Source: Alteribacillus iranensis (GTDB lineage: Bacteria > Bacillota > Bacilli > Bacillales > Marinococcaceae). From it: a stretch of DNA of 64,000 nt. The DNA lies in the NCBI RefSeq assembly GCF_900113025.1, contig NZ_FONT01000008.1, forward strand, positions 16,251-80,250, in the 5' to 3' direction. Of this stretch, positions 44,206-53,454 are shown one piece after another. A program made the position numbers and the translations under genes. The notes below the pieces were generated by a model. That model saw nothing but the letters and a program-made list of their open reading frames with translations. It had not been told where the DNA came from and did no database searches. How positions within the stretch are numbered: the stretch's first letter is position 1; every line of letters starts with the position of its first letter.

Positions 44206-44553
44206 TTATGTATGTATGATATTTTTTTTAAGCTTTGGCAGTTCTAAACATAGAATAATTGTTGGTAACATCATCACGGCTATGTAGCCTAAAACTCTAT
44301 ATTCCACGTTCATTAATTCAAAACCAAACATAGTGATCGGAAACATGAGGACAGTCATTAATAGAAATGGAAATATCATGATAGAATATAAGCCTTTTCC
44401 TTTTTTGTATGTAAAAACGGCGCTCCATTTTTCTTCATTCATATTAAAAATAATTTTCATTGTTTTAAAGAGTAACAATAACAATCCAACATACAAGAAG
44501 GAACTGATGACTTCTAACACTATGTAAGAGACGACAAACAAGAATATCTTCAC
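44206..44553 (-). CDS. Membrane protein of unknown function, 115 residues
   Basis: Three to four membrane segments with a central soluble loop NMNEEKWSAVFTYKKGKG. GTG 44553 is chosen because GGAGG lies nine bases upstream; the TTG two codons earlier is too close. It is the first of three small membrane genes facing left. Function unknown. Confidence 0.62.
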   Translation of the reverse strand: MKIFLFVVSYIVLEVISSFLYVGLLLLLFKTMKIIFNMNEEKWSAVFTYKKGKGLYSIMIFPFLLMTVLMFPITMFGFELMNVEYRVLGYIAVMMLPTIILCLELPKLKKNIIHT

Positions 44554-44650
44554 ACACAATCACCTCCACTCATCCATTGGATCACCATAAGCATGGAAAA
44601 ACTCCCACTTGTATGCTTAAAGTGAGAGTTCTGATTAAATTGCACGATAA

Positions 44651-45082
44651 TCAATCAAGTTTGAGCTGGTAACAATACGCACATTTTTCAAAACCATAAA
44701 TCTCATAAAACCGATGCGCTTCTTCTCGAGCAATACCTGTATCTAAAAACATGGCTTTACATTCTTTATCTTCTGCTAGTTTTTTAGCATGATCCATCAA
44801 CATACGCCCGTACCCTTTCCCACGATCTTTTTCGTTAGAAATAATACTAGAAACGTAACAAGACTTTCCCGAATGCCAGAATGTATTAAAATATGTACCA
44901 TGACAAAAACCTTTTACTTCCCCTTCATCATAAAGAAAAAATGCAAAATCATTTTCATTTTCCAAGACTTCTTGATATACCTTTCTAACGGTGTCCTTGT
45001 CATAATCATTGGACGTCCATAAATTCTCAATGTAATCAAAAGCAATATCAAATTCTTCCATCGTTGCATTTTTAATTTCCAT
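44651..45082 (-). CDS. GNAT-family N-acetyltransferase
   Basis: Acetyl-CoA-dependent transferase of 143 residues. The acetyl-CoA site reads SNEKDRGKGYGRMLMDHAKK, preceded by strand YVSSIIS and followed by the C-terminal YEIYGFEKC. Complete GNAT fold. The substrate cannot be told from sequence. Confidence 0.9.
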   Translation of the reverse strand: MEIKNATMEEFDIAFDYIENLWTSNDYDKDTVRKVYQEVLENENDFAFFLYDEGEVKGFCHGTYFNTFWHSGKSCYVSSIISNEKDRGKGYGRMLMDHAKKLAEDKECKAMFLDTGIAREEAHRFYEIYGFEKCAYCYQLKLD

Positions 45083-45515
45083 GTGATCACTCTTTTCTTG
45101 TTAAAATTTTCGATGTTTTTTACATAACAATCGGCATCCCCTGGCAAGAGGCTACTACTATTGTAGCATGTTCAGAATTGACAACAAGTACTCGAGCCAC
45201 TGTAATTAAAGCACTCGGAACAGTGCTGATTGTCGCTCCAGGCGAACGCTTCATAAGACATATTTTTAATGAATGTCTTGAATTCCTTGCTCTATGAACC
45301 TTTCATGCGACATGTTTTCCAAGGGATTTTTCAATGTTTTGTCCCATGACCCTTCAATACAACCATTTATGGAATTAGAAATGGTTAAGCCGTTTCTTAC
45401 ACTAATGCCCCCCCCCGTTGGTTTAAGAAAGATTTAATTATACGATATTTTTAAGTGGAAAATGTCGAGTACGTTGCTGCTCGCTTTGCTAAGATGTATT
45501 CATGAAAGGAGGGAT
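45083..45515. other. Gene-poor stretch with coding-like remnant and C9 tract
   Basis: A plus-strand frame from about 45119 to 45298 reads without start as ITIGIPWQEATTIVACSELT and on to FIRHIFNECLEFLAL before a stop. It may be a decayed gene, but I do not recognise it. A run of nine Cs lies at 45408..45416, about 100 bases before the AraC-type gene. Confidence 0.35.
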
Positions 45516-46382
45516 ATGTTGTTAAAAGAATTAAATCAAGTCATTGACTACATTGACGTTCATTTAACCGAAGACCTGTCTCTTGAAAACATTTCTGAGT
45601 ATGCTGGAGTTTCCGACTACCATTTAAGAACTATATTTTTTCACCTTTCTGGAATGACACTCCATGAGTATGTAAAAAATAGAAAATTATCGGAAGCAAA
45701 TAAGGATTTATTGAACGGAGAAAAAGTAACGGAGGTTGCTTTTAAATATGGTTATCAGTCAGCAGACGGTTTTACAAGAGCATTTAAAAAATGGTGTGGT
45801 TTTTTACCATCCGAAGTACTGAAAAAAAGGATCAGTAAAACATTTCCTAAACTTTCATTCGTCATCACTGTAAAAGGAGGTATATCTATGGAATGTAGAA
45901 TTGTAGACAAACCAGCTTTTTGCTTGGTTGGTGTAAGCAAACGAGTCCCTATGCAATTTGAAGGGGTAAATAATGAAATTGTGAAGCTTGCGGAAAGCAT
46001 AACGGAAAAACAAAGAAAAGAAATGCGCTCTCTCCAAAATATAGAGCCTTATGAAATCGTAAATGCTTCTTACCACGCCGATGCAAATTTCCTAAAAGAA
46101 GAAGGATATTTAACTCACTTGATAGGTGTGTTAACCACTGAAAACCAAGTAAGTGATCAATTAGAGAAAGTACCAGTAGAAGCATGCACTTGGGCAGTAT
46201 TCCCAAACGAGGGACCTTTTCCATCTACGTTACAAGAAACCATGGCAAAAACATATTCAGAATGGCTTCCCACTTCCGATTATGAAATAGTCCAGGCCCC
46301 GAGCTTTTCTTTCACGAAAATGGATGAGAATAAAAAAGATTACGCGTATAGTGAAATTTGGCTTCCTGTTCGGAAGAAATAA
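45516..46382 (+). CDS. AraC-family regulator with GyrI-like effector domain
   Basis: Protein of 288 residues. An N-terminal AraC-type double helix-turn-helix (EDLSLENISEYAGVSDYHLR and VTEVAFKYGYQSADGFTRAF) is followed from about residue 125 by a GyrI-like small-molecule-binding domain. ATG 45516 follows AAAGGAGGG; the longer frame start is not supported. Such one-component regulators often control drug efflux or stress genes. No adjacent target is evident. Confidence 0.9.
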   Translation: MLLKELNQVIDYIDVHLTEDLSLENISEYAGVSDYHLRTIFFHLSGMTLHEYVKNRKLSEANKDLLNGEKVTEVAFKYGYQSADGFTRAFKKWCGFLPSEVLKKRISKTFPKLSFVITVKGGISMECRIVDKPAFCLVGVSKRVPMQFEGVNNEIVKLAESITEKQRKEMRSLQNIEPYEIVNASYHADANFLKEEGYLTHLIGVLTTENQVSDQLEKVPVEACTWAVFPNEGPFPSTLQETMAKTYSEWLPTSDYEIVQAPSFSFTKMDENKKDYAYSEIWLPVRKK

Positions 46383-46442
46383 GAGACAGAAAGTCATTAT
46401 ACGCTGACCTTGATCGGATGTAATAAAGGTAGACTATCATTA

Positions 46443-46475
46443 CAAAAAAGACCATAGGTGCTGCGAACACCTATG
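46443..46475 (-). terminator. Terminator for the small minus-strand gene at 46.6 kb
   Basis: Minus strand CATAGGTG pairs with CACCTATG (46475..46453), followed by GTC and TTTTTT. It supports transcription of the small gene upstream of it. Confidence 0.65.
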
Positions 46476-46520
46476 ATCTACAATAGCTTGCTTCCTTTCA
46501 AGAGGACCGGGATAGACGAG

Positions 46521-46563
46521 AATAAATCACCCATGAGAGCCACCAACTCAAGGGTGATTTATT
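46521..46563. repeat. Long perfect hairpin overlapping a stop codon
   Basis: AATAAATCACCC (46521..46532) pairs perfectly with GGGTGATTTATT (46552..46563). The stop codon of the small minus-strand gene lies in the stem. It may be an additional terminator or a remnant of an inserted element. Confidence 0.55.
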
Positions 46564-46816
46564 TGTGACAATAGGCTTTTGTAAGGTTCACACCCTGTTC
46601 CAAATGTAATATTCGTATATACGTGATACATTCAAACCGTCTTTCATATTGCCGCTGACTCTCCTTCAGCATACGTTTCATCTCAGCATTTCCGTCAGGT
46701 TCAAATTGTATAAAATGGTCATCCTTATTTCGTATAACAAGTGTAAATTTACCTTTACCGGGAATAGATAACTGAAACACAGAGTTCTCTGTATTCATAT
46801 TCGAAATGTGTTCCAT
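46559..46816 (-). CDS. Hypothetical protein, 85 residues
   Basis: Soluble charged protein with alternating strands (FQLSIPGKGKFTLVIRNKDD) followed by a helix rich in Arg/Glu (AEMKRMLKESQRQYERRFE). ATG 46816 has AGAAGAG upstream. Hairpins directly after it support a transcript. No family recognised. Confidence 0.5.
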   Translation of the reverse strand: MEHISNMNTENSVFQLSIPGKGKFTLVIRNKDDHFIQFEPDGNAEMKRMLKESQRQYERRFECITYIRILHLEQGVNLTKAYCHK

Positions 46817-47112
46817 GAGCTCTTCTTAACTTTGAATGTTCCCATAGAAATCACCGCATGAAGATACTCTTTTTCATTATATCTTGTTTTTTCGACGACC
46901 TACCAATAATTTATATAAGGAGGGTTACGCCAATTATCACACCGAAGGATAGGAAATTCCCCCTCTACTGCTTTTTTCAGGAATATCTCGGTCCAAGTTT
47001 CTTTAGTCGATAATAATGAAGAAAAGTGTACTATTAATTTGTTCGTAAATTGCTCATAGTAACTGTAGACAGTGTAAAAATAAATTTGAAATGTGGAAAG
47101 GAGATATTCAGT

Positions 47113-47856
47113 ATGGGAAAGCTAGATGGTAAAGTGGCAATCGTTACAGGGGCAGCACAAGGTATGGGCGCGATGCATGTTCGTAAATTCGTGGAAGAAG
47201 GTGCGAAAGTAGCGATAACAGATCTTAACCTTGAAGGTGCACAAAAACTAGCTGATGAATTAGGAGAAAACGCAATCGCTCTTAAATTAGATGTAGCTAA
47301 TGAAGACAACTGGTTAGAAGTGGTAGAAAAAACAGAAGAAGCATTTGGTCCTATCAATGTGTTAATAAACAACGCAGGAATTGGTATCTTTAAAACATTA
47401 GAAGAATTAACGGTACAAGACTTTGAACTAACATTTAAAGTAGATGAGCTTGGTGTATTTTTAGGAATGCAAAAAGTGCTGCCTTCGATGAAAAAAGCAG
47501 GCGTAGGTTCTATTGTGAACATTTCGTCTGTAGATGGTTTGGTAAGTGCGCCAACAGCTATTGCATATAGTGCTTCTAAACATGCTGTAACAGGTATGAC
47601 GAAAGGTGCTGCCACGGAGCTTGGGCAATATAACATCCGGGTAAATTCTGTACACCCAGGGATTATTAAAACACCTATGGCGGACCAACCAGATGTTGAA
47701 GAATATCTTAAACAACTTGAACAAGATATTCCGCTAAGAAGAAGAGCAGAAGTAGAAGAAGTATCTAATTTAGTTATATACCTTGCTTCTGATGATTCCA
47801 GCTACTCTACAGGATCACAATTTGTTGTAGATGGCGGAATGATTTCAGATTTATAA
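47113..47856 (+). CDS. Short-chain dehydrogenase/reductase
   Basis: Canonical SDR of 247 residues. TGAAQGMG binds the cofactor, NNAG is present, and the catalytic Ser (NISSVDG) and YSASK are intact. Asp in ITDLNLEGA after strand 2 favours NAD(H). ATG 47113 follows AAAGGAG; the longer frame is rejected. It resembles cyclohexanol/3-alpha-hydroxysteroid-type SDRs. Monocistronic, with its own terminator. Confidence 0.9.
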   Translation: MGKLDGKVAIVTGAAQGMGAMHVRKFVEEGAKVAITDLNLEGAQKLADELGENAIALKLDVANEDNWLEVVEKTEEAFGPINVLINNAGIGIFKTLEELTVQDFELTFKVDELGVFLGMQKVLPSMKKAGVGSIVNISSVDGLVSAPTAIAYSASKHAVTGMTKGAATELGQYNIRVNSVHPGIIKTPMADQPDVEEYLKQLEQDIPLRRRAEVEEVSNLVIYLASDDSSYSTGSQFVVDGGMISDL

Positions 47857-47914
47857 GTTATAACTTACAACAATGCAATAATTTCAAAGGTAAAAATCCT
47901 CCAAAATGCAGCGC

Positions 47915-47954
47915 GCACGAATGTTGACATAAACAGCATTCGTGCATTTTTTTT
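47915..47954 (+). terminator. Terminator after the SDR gene
   Basis: GCACGAATG (47915..47923) pairs with CATTCGTGC (47937..47945), followed by a T-run. Confidence 0.8.
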
Positions 47955-48025
47955 CTTATTTAATCAGCTTGAGTTGATTCTTTTGCAACAATTCTCCTCC
48001 TATCACAAGAGGCACTACAAAAATA

Positions 48026-48069
48026 AGCTAGGAATGACATTTTAAATTACTCTCATATCATTCCTAGCT
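48026..48069 (-). terminator. Hairpin ending the toxin remnant
   Basis: AGCTAGGAATGA (48026..48037) and TCATTCCTAGCT (48058..48069) form a perfect 12-bp stem. On the minus strand TATTTTTG follows. It cuts into the toxin reading frame, whose early stop lies in the stem. Confidence 0.6.
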
Positions 48070-48181
48070 AACGGCTTTGCCTAGAATGCTTAAAATATTC
48101 TTTTGTCTCATGTATAGTGAAATGCTGGTTGTGAATGTTACGAAATCCATTTAATGCTTGATTAGTCCATTTGATATTCAT
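48068..48181 (-). pseudogene. Truncated RelE/ParE-like toxin
   Basis: ATG 48181 begins MNIKWTNQALNGFRNIHNQH, which looks like the N-terminus of a RelE/ParE toxin (first strand plus helix). The frame stops after 37 residues at a hairpin, whereas such toxins have about 90-110. It is four bases from the stop of the antitoxin frame, the usual coupling for a type II pair. Resemblance judged by eye. Confidence 0.45.
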
Positions 48182-48184
48182 CTA

Positions 48185-48432
48185 TCATTCACCTTGTTCA
48201 ATCATCTCTAATACGTCTACCGTTGAATAAACTTTGCCATCTAATATATCTTTTTTGGCTTGAAGTAATTTTTGTTTTAGCTTCAGATCAGTATCAACAT
48301 CTTCTTTTACTGTAGATTCAGGTTTTTCGATTAAAGTTAAATGATATTTTTACCGTCTAACTCTATAACTGATTCTTCATCATGAATAATACTTTTAATC
48401 AACTCTGCTTCATAGTCGTCAAGTTTTCTCAT
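48185..48432 (-). pseudogene. Frameshifted antitoxin gene
   Basis: ATG 48432 behind GGGAGG starts MRKLDDYEAELIKSIIHDEE. After LDGKNII the frame hits TAA, but the -1 frame continues LTLIEKPESTVKEDVDTDLK to MIEQGE and a stop next to the toxin start. The length is 248 bases, one short of 83 codons, and a run of five As at the break suggests loss of one A. The composition fits a RelB-like antitoxin. Confidence 0.5.
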
Positions 48433-48846
48433 GCTCTTTTCAACCTCCCTTTCAAAATACTTACTTTTCATTATAAAACAGTTTTAATATACACCGAAAC
48501 CCACAAAGGTTCAGCCAGTCATTTCTGGTTGACTTTTTGTCAAGATGTAATAATTGCTACGTTCTCAGCAGATAAATCATTGATGCGACAGTGCGAGAGA
48601 ATTAACAAAGGCACTTGCCTTATTTCCCTGCCATTTCAATTATGATAGGGAATCCATAAGGGAGCGGTGGATACCCTTAGGATGAGGTGAGATAAGAATG
48701 TGTTAACTGTTAGTTTAACTATGAGAATGTAAAGGAATTATTATTAATACCTTTTGGTGGGCGTCTTGTTTGGCCTAAAAATTTAGGTCTGTCTTTCCAT
48801 ACGTTCTCAACCATTCCTATCACACCTTTCTTTAGGGAGGTTCACA
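48433..48846. other. Intergenic stretch before the DMT carrier
   Basis: No supported gene. A weak plus-strand hairpin with a T-run lies at 48509..48538. TAAGGG/CCCTTA pair near 48650-48680. Otherwise AT-rich leader DNA without recognisable features. Confidence 0.4.
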
Positions 48847-49716
48847 ATGAGATTCGCAGGTGTAGGCTTCGTGATGTTAGCCGCTATATGCTGGGGGATT
48901 AGCGGGGGAATTGCCGATATATTAATGACTAAGGGATGGAATCCTATTGTGATTTCCCTTTACCGAGGCGCTGTCGGTTTCATCTGTTTTTTCGCTTGGT
49001 TTCTCTGGCGTTTTAAACAAAATTGGACTTTCTCTGCTCGTTTATACATATGGTCCCTGCTCGCGGGAGTTGGTGTTGCCGGGAATTTCACTTTTTATTT
49101 TCTTAGTATCCAAGCCTCAAGCATTGCTGTTGCCGCTACTTTAATGTATACCGCGCCTGTATTCGTCCTTTTCATCTCCTTTTTAGTACGAATCGAGCGT
49201 TCGACTTGGTTTAAATGGGGGTGCATTTCCGGGGTGCTTCTAGGGATTATTCTGCTTACAGGTGCTTACAACACCGATTCCATTTCCGCCAGTTTTCTAG
49301 GGGCGGCAGCGGGGCTTGCTGCTGGCCTTTCTTACGCTTTGTTTATTTTCGGGTTTAAACATGCCTCTTCCATCGGAAAGCCGCAGACCACCTTAACCTT
49401 CGCCTTTTTTTCATTTTGTCTCATCCTTCTTCTTTTTACGGATATTGAGGAAGCCGCGAGTGTTGTAACATCAAGCGATATAGGATGGTTTCTGCTTTTA
49501 GGGATCGTGGGGGCTGGGATTTCATTTATAATCTATTTGATTGGCATTCGACGGACTACCCCGACCACTGCTTCCATGGTCGCTATGGTAGAGCCGGTGA
49601 CTGCTTCATTATTTGGCGTTTTGCTTATGGGAGATCATTTGACCACTATTCAACTTCTTGGAATGATGCTCATCCTCCTTACAATTACCCTACTTAGTGT
49701 GAAGCAGTCGGAATGA
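48847..49716 (+). CDS. EamA/DMT-family transporter
   Basis: Drug/metabolite transporter of 289 residues with ten membrane segments formed by two EamA repeats. The end of the second reads TTPTTASMVAMVEPVTASLF, the family signature. ATG 48847 follows GGGAGG. Likely a metabolite exporter; substrate unknown. Confidence 0.9.
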   Translation: MRFAGVGFVMLAAICWGISGGIADILMTKGWNPIVISLYRGAVGFICFFAWFLWRFKQNWTFSARLYIWSLLAGVGVAGNFTFYFLSIQASSIAVAATLMYTAPVFVLFISFLVRIERSTWFKWGCISGVLLGIILLTGAYNTDSISASFLGAAAGLAAGLSYALFIFGFKHASSIGKPQTTLTFAFFSFCLILLLFTDIEEAASVVTSSDIGWFLLLGIVGAGISFIIYLIGIRRTTPTTASMVAMVEPVTASLFGVLLMGDHLTTIQLLGMMLILLTITLLSVKQSE

Positions 49717-49948
49717 AAAATTTATTTCTATGGACATTTTCTCAGTAGAATACAGTCTCCACAAAAAACTTCCACTAAGGTTTTTTGAAACAAAATCTAT
49801 CTGTTCAAAAAGGAGCTTTGACGTCAGCATAAGTTTTCCTTTTCCTCCAATTCAGGTAGAATAAATACAATCCTATTTCCAGACGGCCGGTAAATGCTTT
49901 TGGAATGTATACTCCCTGCCTGGTAAATGTAGAAAACAAGGTGATATT

Positions 49949-50623
49949 GTGATTCAAAAAAGACTATCGGACAGTGTCGCAGATGATATTATGACGATGA
50001 TTGCGATTGAAAAAAGATTTCTCCCGGGGGCAAAACTCCCAAACGAAAATGAATTATCAGAAGAGATGAACATTAGCAGAACGACGCTTCGTGAAGCGAT
50101 CCGCATCCTCGTCACGAATGGCATTTTAGAGATTAAACGCGGGAAAGGTACATATGTAAAAGAAGATATTGATATCAATAATATAGAATCGTTAGGCTTT
50201 CTGTTAGAAGCGAAGATGAATGCGAAAGACTTATATGAAATGCGCCTCATTTTTGAGCCCGAAGCTGCTTACTATGCAACCGTTCGGGCTAGTGACACTG
50301 AAATCACGCGTATTTTAAAGTACGGCCAACAAATCGAGGAAAAAATTAAACGAAACGAAGACCGCACAGAAACAGAACAAAAGTTTCACCAATCGATTGT
50401 AAAAGCGACCCATAATCAATTTATGGAAAAGTTGATGCCTGTCATTTTCCAAGGTATCAATAAAGGTGTCATTCTCTCGAAAGAAAAAGAGCTCGCTCTT
50501 CGCGACACGGTGAGCGATCACCAAATGATTATGGAATTTATGAAAAATCGTAATGCGGAAGGTGCCGAAAGCGCGATGAAAATTCATATTTTGCACGCGA
50601 TGAATAAACTAGGCCTTGAATAA
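49949..50623 (+). CDS. FadR-subfamily GntR regulator (FCD domain)
   Basis: Regulator of 224 residues. The winged helix (ELSEEMNISRTTLREAIRIL) is followed by RGKGTYV and an all-helical FCD domain with the metal-ligand type pattern FHQSIVKATHN. GTG 49949 follows AAGGTGA. FCD regulators sense organic acids. Its gene lies just before ilvD, whose promoter carries a tandem repeat that is a good candidate for its binding site. Confidence 0.92.
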   Translation: MIQKRLSDSVADDIMTMIAIEKRFLPGAKLPNENELSEEMNISRTTLREAIRILVTNGILEIKRGKGTYVKEDIDINNIESLGFLLEAKMNAKDLYEMRLIFEPEAAYYATVRASDTEITRILKYGQQIEEKIKRNEDRTETEQKFHQSIVKATHNQFMEKLMPVIFQGINKGVILSKEKELALRDTVSDHQMIMEFMKNRNAEGAESAMKIHILHAMNKLGLE

Positions 50624-50634
50624 GCTCCCCACCT

Positions 50635-50670
50635 GACATCTCGGGATCTCCTCCCGAGGTGTCTTTTTTT
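50635..50670 (+). terminator. Terminator after the FadR-type gene
   Basis: GACATCTCGGGA (50635..50646) pairs with TCCCGAGGTGTC (50652..50663), followed by seven Ts. It separates regulator and ilvD transcripts. Confidence 0.85.
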
Positions 50671-50707
50671 GTGAATCTTCCTCTGACTCTCTTCTACACC
50701 AAGACAT

Positions 50708-50746
50708 CATACAACGTTATTGACAGCATACAACGTTAGTTATAAT
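50708..50746 (+). promoter_or_regulatory. ilvD promoter with tandem 12-bp repeats
   Basis: CATACAACGTTA occurs at 50708..50719 and exactly again at 50727..50738, 19 bases apart (two helix turns). TTGACA (50720..50725) lies between the copies and TATAAT (50741..50746) follows, with a short 15-base spacer. A protein bound to both repeats would cover the promoter. Confidence 0.6.
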
Positions 50747-50872
50747 ATTAAATTAATAGATAACTAGACCTCTTGTCATGCTTGTTTGACAAAAGGCTTG
50801 TGTACTTCTACAAAAATAGAAAGGTGTTTCTACTTTTCTATTTGACAAATAATAGATCGAGGATGTGTGCGT

Positions 50873-52546
50873 ATGAGAAGAAGTGACACGATTAAAATCG
50901 GCGTTGACCGTGCTCCCCACCGCAGTCTGTTGTATGCGACCGGGAAAGTGAAAGCGAGAGACTTGGACAAACCATTTATCGGAGTGTGTAACTCGTATAT
51001 TGATATTATTCCAGGCCACGTGCATTTGCGTGAATTTGCAGAGGTAGTAAAAGAAGCCATTATTGAAGCTGGCGGGATTCCCTTCGAATTCAATACGATC
51101 GGTGTGGACGACGGGATTGCGATGGGTCACATCGGGATGCGCTACTCTTTACCGAGCCGTGAGTTAATTGCGGACAGTGCCGAAACTGTTATCAATGCCC
51201 ATTGGTTTGACGGTGTGTTTTATATTCCAAACTGTGACAAAATTACACCCGGCATGTTAATGGCAGCTGCTCGGACCAATGTTCCTTCTGTGTTTGTATC
51301 CGGTGGTCCAATGGAAGCAGGAACAAGCGCGAGCGGAAAACAACTGTCCCTCACCTCTGTGTTCGAAGGAGTCGGCGCATACAAAACCGGTCAAATGACG
51401 GAAGAAGAATTCAAGGATATCGAACAGAATGCCTGTCCGACATGCGGGTCTTGTTCAGGCATGTTTACTGCTAACTCGATGAACTGTTTAATGGAAATGT
51501 TGGGAGTGACTTTGCCTGGAAACGGTTCTGTAGTAGCGACCAGTGAGAAACGGAAAGATTTGATTCGCGAAGCTGCCAAACATCTCGTGCGCATGGTGGA
51601 GGAAGACGTGAAACCACGCGACATTATTACAAAAGAAGCGATTGATGATGCATTTGCACTTGATATGGCAATGGGCGGTTCCACGAACACTGTGCTCCAT
51701 ACATTGGCCATTGCGAATGAAGCAGGAATCGATTACAACTTAGCAGACATCAACAAAATTGCAGCTCGCGTTCCGTATTTGGCGAAAATCATGCCTGCCT
51801 CCGACTACTCCATGGATGATATCAATAAAGCAGGCGGCATCAGTGCCATCATTAACGAACTAACGAACATTCCTGGCGCCATCCATCCGGAGCGAATTAC
51901 CGTTACCGGCGAGACTATCGGTGAGCTCGTAAGCGGATATGACATTAAGAATAAACATGTGATTCGACCAAAAGAGAATCCATACAGTCCAGTCGGAGGG
52001 TTATCTATCTTATATGGAAACATTGCCCCAGAAGGCGCAGTCATTAAAGTTGGTGCGGTGGACCCTTCCATTAAAGAATTTGAAGGCGAAGCGATCGTCT
52101 TTAACTCGCAGGAAGAAGCGCAAAAAGCGATTGACGATGGGGAAGTGAGAGAAGGACACGTCGTCATCATTCGCTACGAAGGACCAAAAGGCGGACCAGG
52201 AATGCCAGAAATGCTTGCCCCTACTTCCGCGATTATGGGACGAGGCCTTGGCAGCACGGTTGCCCTCTTAACAGATGGACGTTTCTCCGGTGCATCTCGC
52301 GGCATTTCGATTGGTCATATCTCTCCGGAAGCTGCGGAAGGCGGACCGATTGCCTTAATTGAAAATGGGGACATCATAGAAATCGATTTACCGAACCGTA
52401 CTCTCAATGTCAATGTAACTGATGATGTGTTGGAAGAACGGAAAAAATCGTTGCCAGCGTTCGAACCAAAAATAAAAAAAGGATGGCTCGGCAGATATTC
52501 CAAACTAGTAACGAACGCATCCAAAGGCGGTATTATGAGTATCTAA
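50873..52546 (+). CDS. ilvD: Dihydroxy-acid dehydratase IlvD
   Basis: Enzyme of 557 residues of the IlvD/Edd family. DRAPHRSLL at the start, [10 protein letters not shown] and the cluster region [19 protein letters not shown], and C-terminal GRFSGASRG all match true dihydroxy-acid dehydratases. It forms the 2-oxo acid precursors of valine and isoleucine. ATG 50873 is chosen over the GTG two codons earlier. It stands alone, not in an ilv-leu operon, and next to a FadR-type regulator. A sugar-acid dehydratase role is a lesser alternative. Confidence 0.93.
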   Translation: MRRSDTIKIGVDRAPHRSLLYATGKVKARDLDKPFIGVCNSYIDIIPGHVHLREFAEVVKEAIIEAGGIPFEFNTIGVDDGIAMGHIGMRYSLPSRELIADSAETVINAHWFDGVFYIPNCDKITPGMLMAAARTNVPSVFVSGGPMEAGTSASGKQLSLTSVFEGVGAYKTGQMTEEEFKDIEQNACPTCGSCSGMFTANSMNCLMEMLGVTLPGNGSVVATSEKRKDLIREAAKHLVRMVEEDVKPRDIITKEAIDDAFALDMAMGGSTNTVLHTLAIANEAGIDYNLADINKIAARVPYLAKIMPASDYSMDDINKAGGISAIINELTNIPGAIHPERITVTGETIGELVSGYDIKNKHVIRPKENPYSPVGGLSILYGNIAPEGAVIKVGAVDPSIKEFEGEAIVFNSQEEAQKAIDDGEVREGHVVIIRYEGPKGGPGMPEMLAPTSAIMGRGLGSTVALLTDGRFSGASRGISIGHISPEAAEGGPIALIENGDIIEIDLPNRTLNVNVTDDVLEERKKSLPAFEPKIKKGWLGRYSKLVTNASKGGIMSI

Positions 52547-52552
52547 CCAAAG

Positions 52553-52600
52553 CGGCTTTCTTTCTATGAAAAACAACATAGAAGGAGAGTCCTTTTTTTA
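52553..52600 (+). terminator. Terminator after ilvD
   Basis: TTTCTATG pairs with CATAGAAG, with weaker outer pairing, followed by CCTTTTTTT. Confidence 0.65.
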
Positions 52601-52697
52601 GAAAAATGTCTGAGCTAAATATTACCTACTTTTCGGTATGTCATTTATAATAGATTGGTACGCTTATTTAAATTTTACATAAAGGATGTGACAGCAC

Positions 52698-53255
52698 ATG
52701 AACATCGTTGCTATTGTAGGCAGTGTTCGAGAAGATTCGTATAATAAAAAGTTGGCAAAGTTTGTACAAGAGAGGTATGCAGATCGTCTAGATATTGAGA
52801 TCTTAGACCCATCAACTTTACCTTTGTACAATCAAGATAAGGAAGAAGAGGCACCAGAATCAGTCGTAACATTTAAGGAAAAAGTAAAAGCTGCGGATGC
52901 TGTACTTTGGGTGACTCCTGAATATAACGGTTCGATTCCTGGGGTTCTTGGCAATGCGATTGACTGGTTGTCCCGTGTTGATCAAGTCATGATTGGGAAA
53001 CCTTCCTTAATCATGGGAGCTTCCATGGGTAACCTTGGTACCGTGAAAGCACAAGCTCATTTACGTGATATTTTATTCGCACCTGGTTTACAATCTCCTG
53101 TCCTTATGGGGAACGAAGTATATGTAGGAGCCGTTCATACAAAAATGGATGAAGCGGGAACCATTACAGATGACGCTACTGTTGGGTTCCTAGACACCGT
53201 CGTAACGAACTTCGAAAACTGGATGAAGCAGTTCAAACATACGGTATCTGTGTAA
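52698..53255 (+). CDS. NADPH-dependent FMN reductase family protein
   Basis: Flavodoxin-like reductase of 185 residues. The FMN phosphate loop is GSVREDSYNKKLA, and the hallmark TPEYNGSIPGVLGNAIDWLS is present. Relatives reduce azo dyes, quinones or chromate with NADPH. ATG 52698 has AGGATGTGA-type upstream bases. A TATAAT at 52650..52655 is a plausible -10 box. It stands alone and adds to the redox-defence theme. Confidence 0.92.
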   Translation: MNIVAIVGSVREDSYNKKLAKFVQERYADRLDIEILDPSTLPLYNQDKEEEAPESVVTFKEKVKAADAVLWVTPEYNGSIPGVLGNAIDWLSRVDQVMIGKPSLIMGASMGNLGTVKAQAHLRDILFAPGLQSPVLMGNEVYVGAVHTKMDEAGTITDDATVGFLDTVVTNFENWMKQFKHTVSV

Positions 53256-53352
53256 GTTCACGTTTTTTAATTCTCTATAATGAATGATGGGTTACTACAT
53301 ATGGTCTCTTAGAAGGGGCACCATAGAAATAGCAGCCACGAGACAATCGAAA

Positions 53353-53390
53353 CATCACCCGACAGGTTATCCCATCGGGTGATGTTTTTT
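53353..53390 (+). terminator. Terminator after the FMN reductase gene
   Basis: CATCACCCGA (53353..53362) pairs with TCGGGTGATG (53375..53384), followed by TTTTTT. Confidence 0.85.
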
Positions 53391-53454
53391 ATATAAAAGC
53401 GTAAGGATCCGTTTATCGACGACAAGTGTTGCTTCATGGATCCCCTCTTCCCTA

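Noticed and set aside
47034..47636. Minus-strand frame of 200 codons
   Set aside because: Antisense shadow of the SDR gene, which has intact catalytic motifs on the plus strand.
48382..48645. Plus-strand frame of 87 codons
   Set aside because: Overlaps the antitoxin remnant in antisense, lacks a ribosome site and resembles no protein.
48640..48720. Possible riboswitch before the DMT carrier
   Set aside because: Only a short TAAGGG/CCCTTA pairing is visible; no conserved core of a known riboswitch class could be matched.
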